Assembly (NCBI GenBank): GCA_023427285.1
Contig: JAEZBH010000168.1
Location: forward strand, 1 to 7,309
Reading direction: 5' to 3'
Source of the DNA: Pseudomonadota bacterium
GTDB lineage: Bacteria; Pseudomonadota; Alphaproteobacteria; Sphingomonadales; Sphingomonadaceae
DNA: 7,309 nucleotides
Part shown: piece by piece, positions 1 through 5,840 of the stretch
Layout of the letters: each line of letters begins with the position of its first letter
Position numbering within the stretch: position 1 is the stretch's first letter
The notes under the pieces: generated by a model
The model's database searches: none
What the model was told of the DNA's origin: nothing
The model's input: the letters and a program-made list of their open reading frames with translations, nothing else
Position numbers and translations under genes: made by a program

Positions 1-217
1 GGCCCGACGCGAGGCCGACGATGCCGCCCGCAAGGCTGAGCACGGTGATGATTTTACCGCCGCTGCCTTCCAGAAAATCCGTGAACATGGTGAGCGCGGT
101 GTCAAATGTCGTATCGGCACCTGCCAGCGCCGCCCCGGCAACACAGACAAGGCTCAAGGCGGGCAGCGCGATATCGGCAAGTGCGCCGGGCCGCATGCGG
201 CGTATGAGAGACCCCAT
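1..217 (-). CDS. traA: Conjugative pilin, TraA/TrbC (VirB2)-like, 3' end cut by window edge
   Basis: This is the N-terminal 72 residues of a pilin subunit of a conjugative type IV secretion system; the rest lies beyond the left edge. A short basic N-terminus (residues 1-11) is followed by a hydrophobic segment (about 16-32) ending in ALA, a likely signal peptidase site, and then the start of the mature protein (GADTTFDTAL). A glycine patch (EGSGGK, about 50-55) precedes a second hydrophobic segment rich in Leu, Ile and Gly (about 56-72). This is the usual pilin pattern, and the motif is one I associate with TraA-type pilins of alphaproteobacterial plasmids. The ATG at 217 is preceded by AGGAGG (223-228) at a spacing of 5. 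An ATG at 222 is in a frame that stops early. It is probably the first gene of a leftward transfer operon. The family assignment is recognition of the pattern, not a database match. Confidence 0.75.
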   Translation of the reverse strand, partial: MGSLIRRMRPGALADIALPALSLVCVAGAALAGADTTFDTALTMFTDFLEGSGGKIITVLSLAGGIVGLASG

Positions 218-377
218 TCCATCCTCCTGTTGAAGCGCAGCCCAGGTGCTGCACCCACAGGATCAAAACAGACTGGAAAATTCGCAAACGCCCTCTGCCC
301 GACAAGGCCTCAGGACGACCGGAATATTTTTTTCAGAACCAGAAAATTCCCGAATATTGAAATATATCGAACGGGCC

Positions 378-393
378 TTGCACAGCCGTGCAA
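378..393. repeat. Inverted repeat TTGCAC-AGCC-GTGCAA, candidate operator
   Basis: Perfect 6-bp arms with a 4-bp spacer. It lies 11 bp upstream of a possible leftward -10 (TATATT, 361-366), so it would cover the -35 region of a pilin-operon promoter. Binding by the divergent XRE protein is inference. Confidence 0.45.
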
Positions 394-453
394 CACCGGT
401 TGCGTCTGACTCAATCCGAATGACGCCGCACAGCAATTCTCGATGCACGCCCC

Positions 454-469
454 TGCAACACCTCTTGCA
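454..469. repeat. Inverted repeat TGCAA-CACCTC-TTGCA
   Basis: Perfect 5-bp arms with a 6-bp spacer. CCCC before and GGGG after extend the pairing with one bulged base. The 9-mer TGCAACACC occurs here (454-462) and in the repeat at 378-393 (389-397), 65 bp apart, suggesting two related protein-binding sites. Confidence 0.4.
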
Positions 470-480
470 TGGGGTGACAA

Positions 481-504
481 TGCCGGTGCTTAAAATTTAC
501 GGCA
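481..504. repeat. Inverted repeat TGCCG / CGGCA around an AT-rich core
   Basis: Perfect 5-bp arms (481-485 and 500-504) enclose a 14-bp centre containing TTAAAATTTA. It could be an operator around a -10-like element, but short arms of this kind occur by chance and no partner -35 is clear. Confidence 0.25.
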
Positions 505-624
505 GGCATTGCCACGTGAGTCGAAACAATGCGGACAGTGTCGCAATCCCCAGAAAATATCTCAGAAATTCATCGGCAGGCCCGTTTTTACACGGTGCGC
601 GCCCATTTACCCCTCACTCTGGAT

Positions 625-641
625 AGGAGGCGACGCCTCCT
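625..641. repeat. Perfect 8-1-8 palindrome AGGAGGCG-A-CGCCTCCT
   Basis: Two perfect 8-bp arms around a single A, 82 bp upstream of the XRE start. There is no T-tract on either side, so a terminator is unlikely. A dimeric regulator site, possibly XRE autoregulation, is the simplest reading. It contains an AGGAGG string, but no gene starts at a suitable distance. Confidence 0.5.
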
Positions 642-723
642 TCCATGATAGCGTTTGGCCTCGTTGCAGTTTTTTTGAGGGCGTTCTTTTCGGATATTTC
701 AGCCACTTAAATGACGGTGCATC

Positions 724-1173
724 ATGACGGACCATGACAACCGATCCTCTACACTTCCTGCGATCAAATCATCGCTGCTGGCATCGCTGGTTGCGGCCAG
801 CCGCAGCTCGCAGGCCACGATTGCCGCGCGGGCCGGCATTTCAGCGGCCCATCTCAGCCGGATTGTTCATGGGCAAATCCGGCCGACCGACGAAACATTC
901 CAGCGGATCATGACCGCAACAGGCGTCCCGGCAACGGTGGTCGCCATTGCTGCCATCATCGGACCCGAGAATCTGCCCATCATCACCAGGTCTATTTTCT
1001 TGCAGCGCCTGGCCGAGGAGCTTCCGACCCGCATGGTTCAGGATCTTGGGCCGGACATCCACGATGCGGACCCGCGCTGGGCGCAAACCATCGTCGATTT
1101 CGTCGTCCGCAAGACCCTGGAAAACGTGGAGCGCAAACGCCAGGTCGCAACGAATTTCGATCTGATCCTCTGA
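724..1173 (+). CDS. XRE-like helix-turn-helix transcriptional regulator
   Basis: This is a 149-residue DNA-binding protein, probably a repressor acting in the cytoplasm. Residues about 28-65 form an XRE/Cro-type helix-turn-helix: SQATIAARAGISAAHLSRIV is the core, where the recognition helix ends in the LSRI pattern, followed by a turn (HGQIRP) and a further helix. The C-terminal half (about 80-149) is helical and charged, with no recognised domain, and could mediate dimerisation. An in-frame TGA at 712-714 makes ATG 724 the earliest possible start. No Shine-Dalgarno sequence precedes it, so the message may be leaderless or weakly translated. The gene is transcribed away from the pilin gene across a region full of inverted repeats, which suggests it controls transfer genes and itself. 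That role is inference. The fold call is firm; the exact family is not. Confidence 0.75.
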   Translation: MTDHDNRSSTLPAIKSSLLASLVAASRSSQATIAARAGISAAHLSRIVHGQIRPTDETFQRIMTATGVPATVVAIAAIIGPENLPIITRSIFLQRLAEELPTRMVQDLGPDIHDADPRWAQTIVDFVVRKTLENVERKRQVATNFDLIL

Positions 1174-1207
1174 TCATACAAATGGCGGGCCTGGGATCGT
1201 GTGACGC

Positions 1208-1220
1208 TCCCGGACCGGGA
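1208..1220. repeat. Perfect palindrome TCCCGG-A-CCGGGA
   Basis: Six-bp arms around a single A, 35 bp after the XRE stop codon and 105 bp before the next gene. No T-tract follows. It could be a weak transcription stop or an operator for the downstream gene. Confidence 0.35.
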
Positions 1221-1324
1221 TGACGATTGCGCGCCGCACGTTCTGATGCCTTGTGTGTGCAGTCGAAAAATCGGCAAAAATGATGCGGCCCTCCTCTGCC
1301 CACCACGCCCCGAGGCCTTCCGCC

Positions 1325-1585
1325 ATGACGACGATGGAAATCCAGCACTGGACTGCGCTCTATCTCGCAACGGGCATAGCGTGCGGCCTTGCCGCCACGC
1401 TGAGCGCATTGGCGCTGATCTGCCAGATCCTCAAGGAGAGATCCTCGGCCTTGCCTGACTCCTGGACAGCCGGTTTTCGCGTCCTCCTGCATCTCTGGTG
1501 GCGCTGGCAAAAGCTCTACTGGCTGGCAACGCCTGTCATTCTCGCCATTGTCATCGGCTTTGCCGCCAGTCTCGAGTGGTCCTGA
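1325..1585 (+). CDS. Small two-helix inner membrane protein, function unknown
   Basis: I do not recognise this 86-residue protein. It has two clear hydrophobic segments, about residues 10-36 and 64-83. They are joined by a loop with charged and aromatic residues, including a WWRW cluster at 58-61. The pattern fits a hairpin in the inner membrane. There is no lipobox and no cleavable signal. The chosen ATG has GAGG (1312-1315) nine bases upstream. A longer frame could start at GTG 1253, but its extra residues are not hydrophobic or conserved-looking. The last 70 nt overlap the 3' end of the convergent lytic transglycosylase gene. Its place beside the XRE regulator and transfer genes suggests a transfer-related job, such as an accessory or exclusion protein, but that is a guess. 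It could still be a chance frame, because the last part is antisense to a real gene. Confidence 0.5.
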   Translation: MTTMEIQHWTALYLATGIACGLAATLSALALICQILKERSSALPDSWTAGFRVLLHLWWRWQKLYWLATPVILAIVIGFAASLEWS

Positions 1586-2283
1586 ACCGTCACAATCTGC
1601 GCCACCGGCTCTTGGCCAGACCGCCAATAGGTCATGACGCGCTCGATGTAGGCAAGCGTTTCGGCGAACATGGGGATGCCGCCGGCACGCCGGACCGCGC
1701 CCGGCCCCGCATTGTAGGCGGCAACCGCCACCACGGGCGATCCAAACAGATCCAGCATCTGGCGCAGATAGCGTGCGCCGCCCCGAAGGTTTGCCCGCGG
1801 ATCCCGGCGATTGGCAACGCCCAGGGCTCGCGCCGTATCCGGCATCAACTGCGCCAGACCGACGGCTCCGGCAGAACTTGCGGCGAGAACCTGATACCGG
1901 CTCTCTGCCAGCACGACCGCATCCATCAGCTCAACCGGAACGCCGTGGGCGCATGCCGCCTCCACCAGCAGCGGCCAATAGAGCGCGCGCCGGGCATTGA
2001 TCCGTGGCGAGACCGCAGGATGGGGGGCAAAGGCAGGCACCTGGCAGGCCCCTGCATCTTGTGGGCTGGGCGGGGGAGGCGTGATGTTCCCGGCGCCTGC
2101 CACCACTGCGGCCTCGCTCGGTTTATGCGTAAAGACGTGAAAGCCATCCCCCGTCCTTGCCGCAAGGGGAACCGCTGGACGCGGCAAAACGGGAAGCGTC
2201 TGATCGTTGGCAAGCGCTGAGGCAACGCAGAAAGGAAAAAGGCAAAGTGTCATGAAGACAAGGCGCATCATCTGGTCCGCCAT
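1516..2283 (-). CDS. Secreted lytic transglycosylase, VirB1-like (SLT domain)
   Basis: This 255-residue periplasmic enzyme cleaves peptidoglycan glycan strands, locally opening the wall for a conjugation apparatus. A signal peptide covers residues 1-25 (hydrophobic core 8-22, ending SALA). A Pro-rich linker follows (about 28-95). The transglycosylase domain spans about 100-225. It has the catalytic glutamate in the AES motif (Glu127), the GAVGLAQLMPDTA motif (139-151) and the AYNAGPGAVRRAGG motif (189 onward). These are the standard family 1 lytic transglycosylase (Slt/VirB1) signatures. The tail after about 230 looks disordered. ATG 2283 has AGGGAG six bases upstream, and a good promoter lies just before it. 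Downstream ATGs at residues 5 and 6 would shorten the signal peptide but remain possible. It lies between the toxin-antitoxin pair and the transfer region and is probably the peptidoglycanase of that transfer system. Confidence 0.88.
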   Translation of the reverse strand: MADQMMRLVFMTLCLFPFCVASALANDQTLPVLPRPAVPLAARTGDGFHVFTHKPSEAAVVAGAGNITPPPPSPQDAGACQVPAFAPHPAVSPRINARRALYWPLLVEAACAHGVPVELMDAVVLAESRYQVLAASSAGAVGLAQLMPDTARALGVANRRDPRANLRGGARYLRQMLDLFGSPVVAVAAYNAGPGAVRRAGGIPMFAETLAYIERVMTYWRSGQEPVAQIVTVQDHSRLAAKPMTMARMTGVASQ

Positions 2284-2321
2284 GGGCGGCTCCCTCGCGG
2301 TGATGTGCCAAGATGCTTCTG

Positions 2322-2349
2322 ACTATATCAGAGCCCACCGCGGCTTCAA
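2322..2349 (-). promoter_or_regulatory. Promoter of the lytic transglycosylase gene
   Basis: On the minus strand, -35 TTGAAG (2344-2349) and -10 TATAGT (2322-2327, 5 of 6 consensus) are 16 bp apart, and TGA just before the -10 makes an extended -10. Transcription would start near 2315, about 32 nt before the ATG. An inverted repeat TCTGA/TCAGA (2318-2332) overlaps the -10. Confidence 0.55.
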
Positions 2350-2366
2350 TCGCCTCCCTCATGACA

Positions 2367-2861
2367 TCAGCACTGCTGCAGGGGCGACGCATGCCCGAGA
2401 TCAGAACAGGCGGGGGCCAGCACGAAGGGCTCGGCACCGACCAGAGTGATCTGGCTTGTCATCGGATGGCGATGATTGATCAGAACGTTTCTGTCAGGCG
2501 ATCCGGAGAGTGGAACAATCGCGGAGGGAACAGTGAACAAGGGCGTCGTCGAGGCCAGACGCCAAGCGTCCCCCATCTGCTGGGTCAAGGTCTCGAGGCT
2601 GCGCCGGTTGTCCGGCAATTGCTCCGGCTCAACCGTCTCTATGCCCAGCGTATCCGGGACGGAATACCGCACCATGACCAGGCCCGGTAAAAGATCCGGA
2701 CCTTCAACGTGAACCAGTTTTTCCAGAACGCACAGAGCGGGCGAGGTCGCGCAATACGTGACGGCATGCCCAACCGTGTTCCATCGCCCGTCGAACAGCA
2801 GGCCATGGCCGCCATCAAACGCTTGCGCGTGCTGGCGGCCGGACAATCGCCAGAGCAGCAT
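2367..2861 (-). CDS. RES-domain toxin of a type II toxin-antitoxin pair
   Basis: This 164-residue cytoplasmic toxin is expected to degrade NAD+, as characterised RES-domain toxins (for example MbcT of Mycobacterium tuberculosis) do, causing growth arrest or death. The RES signature is visible: WRL at 4-6, the GLLFDGRWN block (20-28) with Arg26, then AVTYCATSPALCVLEKLVH (33-51) with Tyr36 and Glu47, and Ser113 in VPSAIVP. Arg, Glu and Ser are the residues that give the domain its name. RNVLINHRHP (124-133) matches the C-terminal block of the family. Length is normal. The start codon overlaps the antitoxin stop by one base (TGATG), so translation is probably coupled and no separate ribosome site is needed. 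It should be transcribed with the antitoxin from the promoter near 3334-3361. Nothing suggests it is inactive. Confidence 0.88.
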   Translation of the reverse strand: MLLWRLSGRQHAQAFDGGHGLLFDGRWNTVGHAVTYCATSPALCVLEKLVHVEGPDLLPGLVMVRYSVPDTLGIETVEPEQLPDNRRSLETLTQQMGDAWRLASTTPLFTVPSAIVPLSGSPDRNVLINHRHPMTSQITLVGAEPFVLAPACSDLGHASPLQQC

Positions 2862-3295
2862 CAGGCAACGGCGCTCCAGGCAATCTTCGCCAGAATGGTT
2901 TCAACGACACGAGCGCCGGCTTCCGTCTGCGCCAGGCCCAAGGGCGTCCCTCCATCCAGCGCGGCCAGTGGACGGCGCAACCAAAGGTTCGCCTTGTCGA
3001 CCTGTCCGAACGTGTCCTCGGCCATGGTCTGAAGGCGAAGCAACCGCACCGCCCGATCGGATTCCTCAACGGTCAACGGCTGATTCTTTTCGGCACGATG
3101 GCGCCGGGTGCGCTGTGGAATCACCCAGCGCTCGATTTCCTGTGCGCTGAAGCCAGCCTCCGACAGCCCTTTGAGCACAGTCAACGGTAAGCGCCGGCGA
3201 ACAACAAGAGCAAGATCGGCCTGAGAGTGCACGGCGCTGCCGAGCACGGGCAGGCCACCCAGTTTACGCGCCACAGTTTCGACGATCGCAGACAT
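2861..3295 (-). CDS. Antitoxin of the RES toxin, Xre/MbcA/ParS type (DUF2384)
   Basis: This 144-residue protein should bind and block the RES toxin and repress its own promoter. The C-terminal half carries the MbcA/ParS/Xre toxin-binding domain (DUF2384): RAVRLLRLQTMAEDTFG (81-97), then WLRRPLAALDGGTPLGLAQTE (105-125), and a final helix with GARVVETILAKI. The N-terminal part (about 24-75) has a helix-turn-helix-like region (LPLTVLKGLSEAGFSAQEIERWVIPQRT), the expected DNA-binding domain. The ATG at 3295 was chosen because homologues are about this length and AAGGA lies about ten bases upstream. The open frame continues upstream to 3484, but that extension crosses the promoter region and does not look like protein. 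The antitoxin-first order with an overlapping toxin is standard for this family. Confidence 0.86.
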   Translation of the reverse strand: MSAIVETVARKLGGLPVLGSAVHSQADLALVVRRRLPLTVLKGLSEAGFSAQEIERWVIPQRTRRHRAEKNQPLTVEESDRAVRLLRLQTMAEDTFGQVDKANLWLRRPLAALDGGTPLGLAQTEAGARVVETILAKIAWSAVA

Positions 3296-3322
3296 CAGCA
3301 AACCATCCTTGAGCCTTCGGCA

Positions 3323-3363
3323 ACGTGCCCTGAATTTAACTGTGCATTGTCGCAGGGTCACGT
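3323..3363 (-). promoter_or_regulatory. Toxin-antitoxin promoter within an inverted repeat operator
   Basis: On the minus strand, GTGACC (3356-3361) and TTAAAT (3334-3339) sit 16 bp apart as -35 and -10. They lie inside an inverted repeat: ACGTGCCCTG (3323-3332) and CAGGGTCACGT (3353-3363), identical apart from one extra base. The right arm covers the -35 and the left arm lies just past the -10, as expected for an autoregulatory operator bound by the antitoxin. Confidence 0.55.
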
Positions 3364-3471
3364 GCCGGCTTCCATCCAGGGCAACCATAGCTTGAGCTCT
3401 CATGCTGACATCAACGTCTCGCCAACTCCAAGGGCAATAAGCGAATACCAACCACAGCAAGAATGGTACGA

Positions 3472-3540
3472 TTTGGCCAAACAAGCAGTTTGTACGGAAT
3501 TTTGGCCCAGAAACCGACCCAAGCCGCCAACTTGGCCATT
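3472..3540. repeat. Three phased TTGGCC motifs upstream of parA
   Basis: TTGGCC occurs at 3473-3478, 3502-3507 and 3532-3537, with start-to-start distances of 29 and 30 bp. The first is inside a perfect palindrome TTTGGCCAAA (3472-3481) and the third inside GCCAA-C-TTGGC (3526-3536). The first two also share GTACG a few bases upstream (3466-3470, 3492-3496). They are likely same-face binding sites for a plasmid regulator such as ParA. Confidence 0.5.
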
Positions 3541-3547
3541 TTGCCCC

Positions 3548-3577
3548 TTGATAAAGCTGAAAAGCCCAAGCTAAATA
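3548..3577 (+). promoter_or_regulatory. Candidate parAB promoter
   Basis: TTGATA (3548-3553, 5 of 6 consensus) and TAAATA (3572-3577, weak) are 18 bp apart, predicting a start near 3584 and a leader of about 20 nt. It lies directly downstream of the TTGGCC array. The -10 match is poor, so the exact position is uncertain. Confidence 0.4.
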
Positions 3578-3603
3578 TCGCAGATCGAACCTGGGGGTGA
3601 TTC

Positions 3604-4800
3604 ATGTCTGAGCGCACATTGCAGGACGCTGTCCGGATGCACGGAAAGTTGGCGGATGCCAACCGCGCCGTGCAGGAAACCGCGCTAGCCCCCACCCTCA
3701 CAAAAGAGCTCAAGATCCGCTTCGGCATGAAGGAAGCGGCCGTTCTGGTCGGTCGCTCCGATGAGAGCATCCGCACGGCCGAAAAGGACGGCCGCCTCCC
3801 CGCCCCGGAAATCGGCAGCAATAACCGCCGCCTTGGCTATACCGTCCCCGACCTGCAGCGCATGCGCCAGCATTTCGGAACCCTGCCCTGGCGCGCCGGA
3901 TCCGATGATCCGGTCATCATGGCGATCTACAACTTCAAGGGCGGCGTTGGCAAAAGCACCCTGACGCTGCACCTCGCCCATTATCTTGCCCTCAAGGGAT
4001 ACCGCGTCCTCATCATGGATGCGGACGCGCAGGGCTCGCAGTCGGCGCTCAACGGCCTGAAGTACGGCATCGACTTCAGCAGCGACCGGACGCTCTCGCC
4101 GTTTCTGGATCGCGAGAACCCGGAGCCCTCGCTCCATTATGCGATCTGCAACACGTCCTGGCCCAACGTCGACATCATCCCGGCCTGCGTCGAGCTGTTC
4201 AACACCGAGTACGACCTTATCATGTCCGGTCTGACCGGGGTTGCGGAGTCAATTCGCCGCCTGCGGCACGCGGTCAACGAGGTCGCGCAGGACTATGACG
4301 TCGTTCTCATCGACTCTCCGCCTGCGCTCAACCAGGTGGGGCTGGCCGTTCTTCAGACCGCCAATGCCCTGCTCGTGCCGATGCCGCCCAACTGGGTCGA
4401 TGCCAAATCGTCCGAAGACTACATGGGCATGATCGCCGGCATCGTGACACAGCTGGAGACCTCGCGGCGCGAGGCCGGGGCCGATTTCGACATCGACTAC
4501 AAGTTCATCAAGTACATCACGACACGCTACAACAATCGCGACGCCCTGCAGAACGGCTTTCGCGACTTCTACTACAAGCAGATGCCGCTCGATTTCATCG
4601 AGGAGCCGTTCCTCGAAAGCGCCGCCATCAGCGGTGCCCTGCAAATCGGCCACTCCGTTTATGAACTGGCAGAAGCGGTCGTTCACCGCGACACGCTGAA
4701 GCGTTGCCGTGCCAACCTTGAAGCGTTGTTCAGTGAGATCGAAACCCTCATCCGTCAGTCCTGGCCCAGCACCGCTGAGGCCCTCGGAGATGTGGCATGA
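3604..4800 (+). CDS. parA: Plasmid partition ATPase ParA with N-terminal DNA-binding domain
   Basis: This 398-residue protein is a type Ia ParA. It uses ATP-dependent nucleoid binding to move ParB-bound plasmid copies apart, and usually represses its own operon. An N-terminal region (about 36-95) resembles a MerR-like helix-turn-helix (MKEAAVLVGRSDESIRTAEK, then a GYTV segment). The ATPase domain starts near 103. It has the deviant Walker A motif KGGVGKST (112-119, including the signature lysine Lys113-region glycine pair and Lys117), the A' motif MDADAQGS (138-145) and the Walker B-like VVLIDSPPALN (233-243). Length is typical of plasmid ParA/RepA proteins with the extra DNA-binding domain. 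GGGGGTGA (3593-3600), close to the Shine-Dalgarno consensus, precedes the ATG. The stop overlaps the parB start (ATGA). The phased TTGGCC motifs upstream are a plausible target for autorepression. Confidence 0.94.
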   Translation: MSERTLQDAVRMHGKLADANRAVQETALAPTLTKELKIRFGMKEAAVLVGRSDESIRTAEKDGRLPAPEIGSNNRRLGYTVPDLQRMRQHFGTLPWRAGSDDPVIMAIYNFKGGVGKSTLTLHLAHYLALKGYRVLIMDADAQGSQSALNGLKYGIDFSSDRTLSPFLDRENPEPSLHYAICNTSWPNVDIIPACVELFNTEYDLIMSGLTGVAESIRRLRHAVNEVAQDYDVVLIDSPPALNQVGLAVLQTANALLVPMPPNWVDAKSSEDYMGMIAGIVTQLETSRREAGADFDIDYKFIKYITTRYNNRDALQNGFRDFYYKQMPLDFIEEPFLESAAISGALQIGHSVYELAEAVVHRDTLKRCRANLEALFSEIETLIRQSWPSTAEALGDVA

Positions 4801-5840
4801 AGCGCAAGAACCTGTTCGCAGACGCCGGTCAGCGCCTCCAGAACGCCGGAGGCAGCGAGGCCCCTGCTCCCAGCGCAGCGCCTGTTGCCGCGCCCGTCAT
4901 CTCCGCCTACGCCAACCGGCTCGACAAGATCGACCAGTTGGCTGAAAGCCAGGTCACCGTCGTGCGCCAGCTGGCCATCGACCCGGCCCTCTGCCGGCCG
5001 TGGTCCGGCAATGGCCGCTTGGTCTCAGCGCTGAGCGAGGACACCTGCCGGGATCTGATCGATGCCATGCTGGCCGAGGGCGGACAGAAAGTCCCGGCCA
5101 TTGTGCGGCCCATCGAGGGCGATGGGACATACCGCTACGAGGTCATTGCCGGCATCCGCCGCCACTTCGCGGTATCCTGGCTGCGCGCGCACAGTTATCC
5201 AGACTTCAAGTTTCTGGTCGAGGTCCAGCGGCTGGACGACGAAGCTGCTTTTCGTCTCGCTGACCAGGAGAACCGCGGCCGCAATGACCTCAGCGATGTC
5301 GAGAAGGCCCGGAACTACGCCGCGGCCGTCGACCTCTACTATGGCGGTAGCCAGCAGCGCCTCGCGGACCGGCTGCGCCTGTCCAAAGGCTGGCTGTCCA
5401 AGCTGCTGAAGCTGGCCGAACTCCCCGATGCGCTTCTGGCCGCCTACCCCTCGCTTGGCGCCATCAGCGTCAACACCGGCTATGAATTGAGCCAGCTGCT
5501 CTCTGATCCGAAAAAGAAGGACGCTGTGCTCGCCGAAGCAGACGTCATTGCCGCCGAACAGGAAAGCCTGCGGCAGGCGGACAAGCCCCTGCTCGATGCG
5601 GTGACGGTCACCCGTCGCCTCAAGAAGGCGACAGAGGAACGCCGGGGCCGTGCTGCCAAGGCGCGGGTGCCCGTCTATGCCACAACCGGCAAGCCCCTGC
5701 TGTCCGTGGTTCAGGACACCGCCCAGTTCCTCACCCTCAAGATCTTTGCCGGCAGCGGCGCAACGGAAGACGAAGTGGTCGAGAAACTGAAGGAGCAGCT
5801 GGCGCTCGCCCGCATCAGCAGCAAACGAAAAAACGCGTGA
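4797..5840 (+). CDS. parB: Plasmid partition protein ParB (ParB/RepB/Spo0J family)
   Basis: This 347-residue protein should bind the plasmid centromere (parS) and stimulate ParA ATPase activity. A short basic N-terminus (MKRKNLFADA), often the ParA-contact segment, is followed by a Pro/Ala-rich linker (about 20-35). The ParB domain spans about 57-165. It includes VPAIVRPIEGDGTYRYEVIAG (99-119), the GIRRHFA box (119-125) and ENRGRNDLS (158-166). A helix-turn-helix follows (about 184-210, QQRLADRLRLSKGWLSKLLK). The C-terminal part (about 300-347) is helical and probably dimerises. The canonical box is GERR, so a glutamate is replaced by Ile here. The start overlaps the parA stop by four bases (ATGA) and has GGAGA six bases upstream, inside parA, so the two are translationally coupled. 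Confidence 0.93.
   Translation: MKRKNLFADAGQRLQNAGGSEAPAPSAAPVAAPVISAYANRLDKIDQLAESQVTVVRQLAIDPALCRPWSGNGRLVSALSEDTCRDLIDAMLAEGGQKVPAIVRPIEGDGTYRYEVIAGIRRHFAVSWLRAHSYPDFKFLVEVQRLDDEAAFRLADQENRGRNDLSDVEKARNYAAAVDLYYGGSQQRLADRLRLSKGWLSKLLKLAELPDALLAAYPSLGAISVNTGYELSQLLSDPKKKDAVLAEADVIAAEQESLRQADKPLLDAVTVTRRLKKATEERRGRAAKARVPVYATTGKPLLSVVQDTAQFLTLKIFAGSGATEDEVVEKLKEQLALARISSKRKNA

Larger units (their letters stand above)
218..723. promoter_or_regulatory. Divergent regulatory region between pilin gene and XRE gene
   Basis: This 506-bp stretch has no convincing gene. It is visibly more AT-rich than the flanking genes, especially 331-370 and 490-500. It holds several inverted repeats, listed separately: 378-393, 454-469, 481-504 and 625-641. 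A minus-strand TATATT (361-366) could be the -10 of a promoter for the pilin operon, with the 378-393 repeat sitting where a -35 would be; no good -35 hexamer is visible. No clear promoter is seen for the XRE gene; GATATT (693-698) and TTAAAT (707-712) are weak -10 candidates. Small open frames here lack ribosome sites and recognisable protein features. Confidence 0.6.
3296..3603. promoter_or_regulatory. Divergent control region between toxin-antitoxin and parAB
   Basis: This 308-bp region separates two divergent operons and contains no well-supported gene. Its left part holds the candidate toxin-antitoxin promoter and operator (3323-3363). Its right part has three TTGGCC motifs at 29- and 30-bp spacing (3472-3540) and a candidate parAB promoter (3548-3577). 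A 42-codon minus-strand frame (3411-3539) overlaps the motif array and is discussed as a finding. Confidence 0.65.

Noticed and set aside
246..626. Plus-strand open frame of 126 codons
   Set aside because: It lies in the AT-richer intergenic region, has no ribosome site and no domain-like features, and covers several inverted repeats.
992..1627. Minus-strand open frame of 211 codons opposite the XRE and membrane protein genes
   Set aside because: Arg/Gly/Pro-rich composition typical of a GC-rich antisense shadow; it overlaps two better-supported genes.
2123..2362. Minus-strand frame starting four bases after the toxin stop (MREAIEAAVGSDIV...)
   Set aside because: Its first 30 or so residues look protein-like, but the rest is an out-of-frame reading of the lytic transglycosylase gene and the segment holds that gene's promoter. 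It could be a remnant, but there is no support for a gene.
3296..3484. N-terminal extension of the antitoxin to ATG 3484
   Set aside because: It would add 63 residues unlike the family and run through the promoter and operator region; ATG 3295 gives the usual length.
4249..4686. Minus-strand open frame opposite parA
   Set aside because: Antisense shadow of a strongly supported gene; no features of its own.
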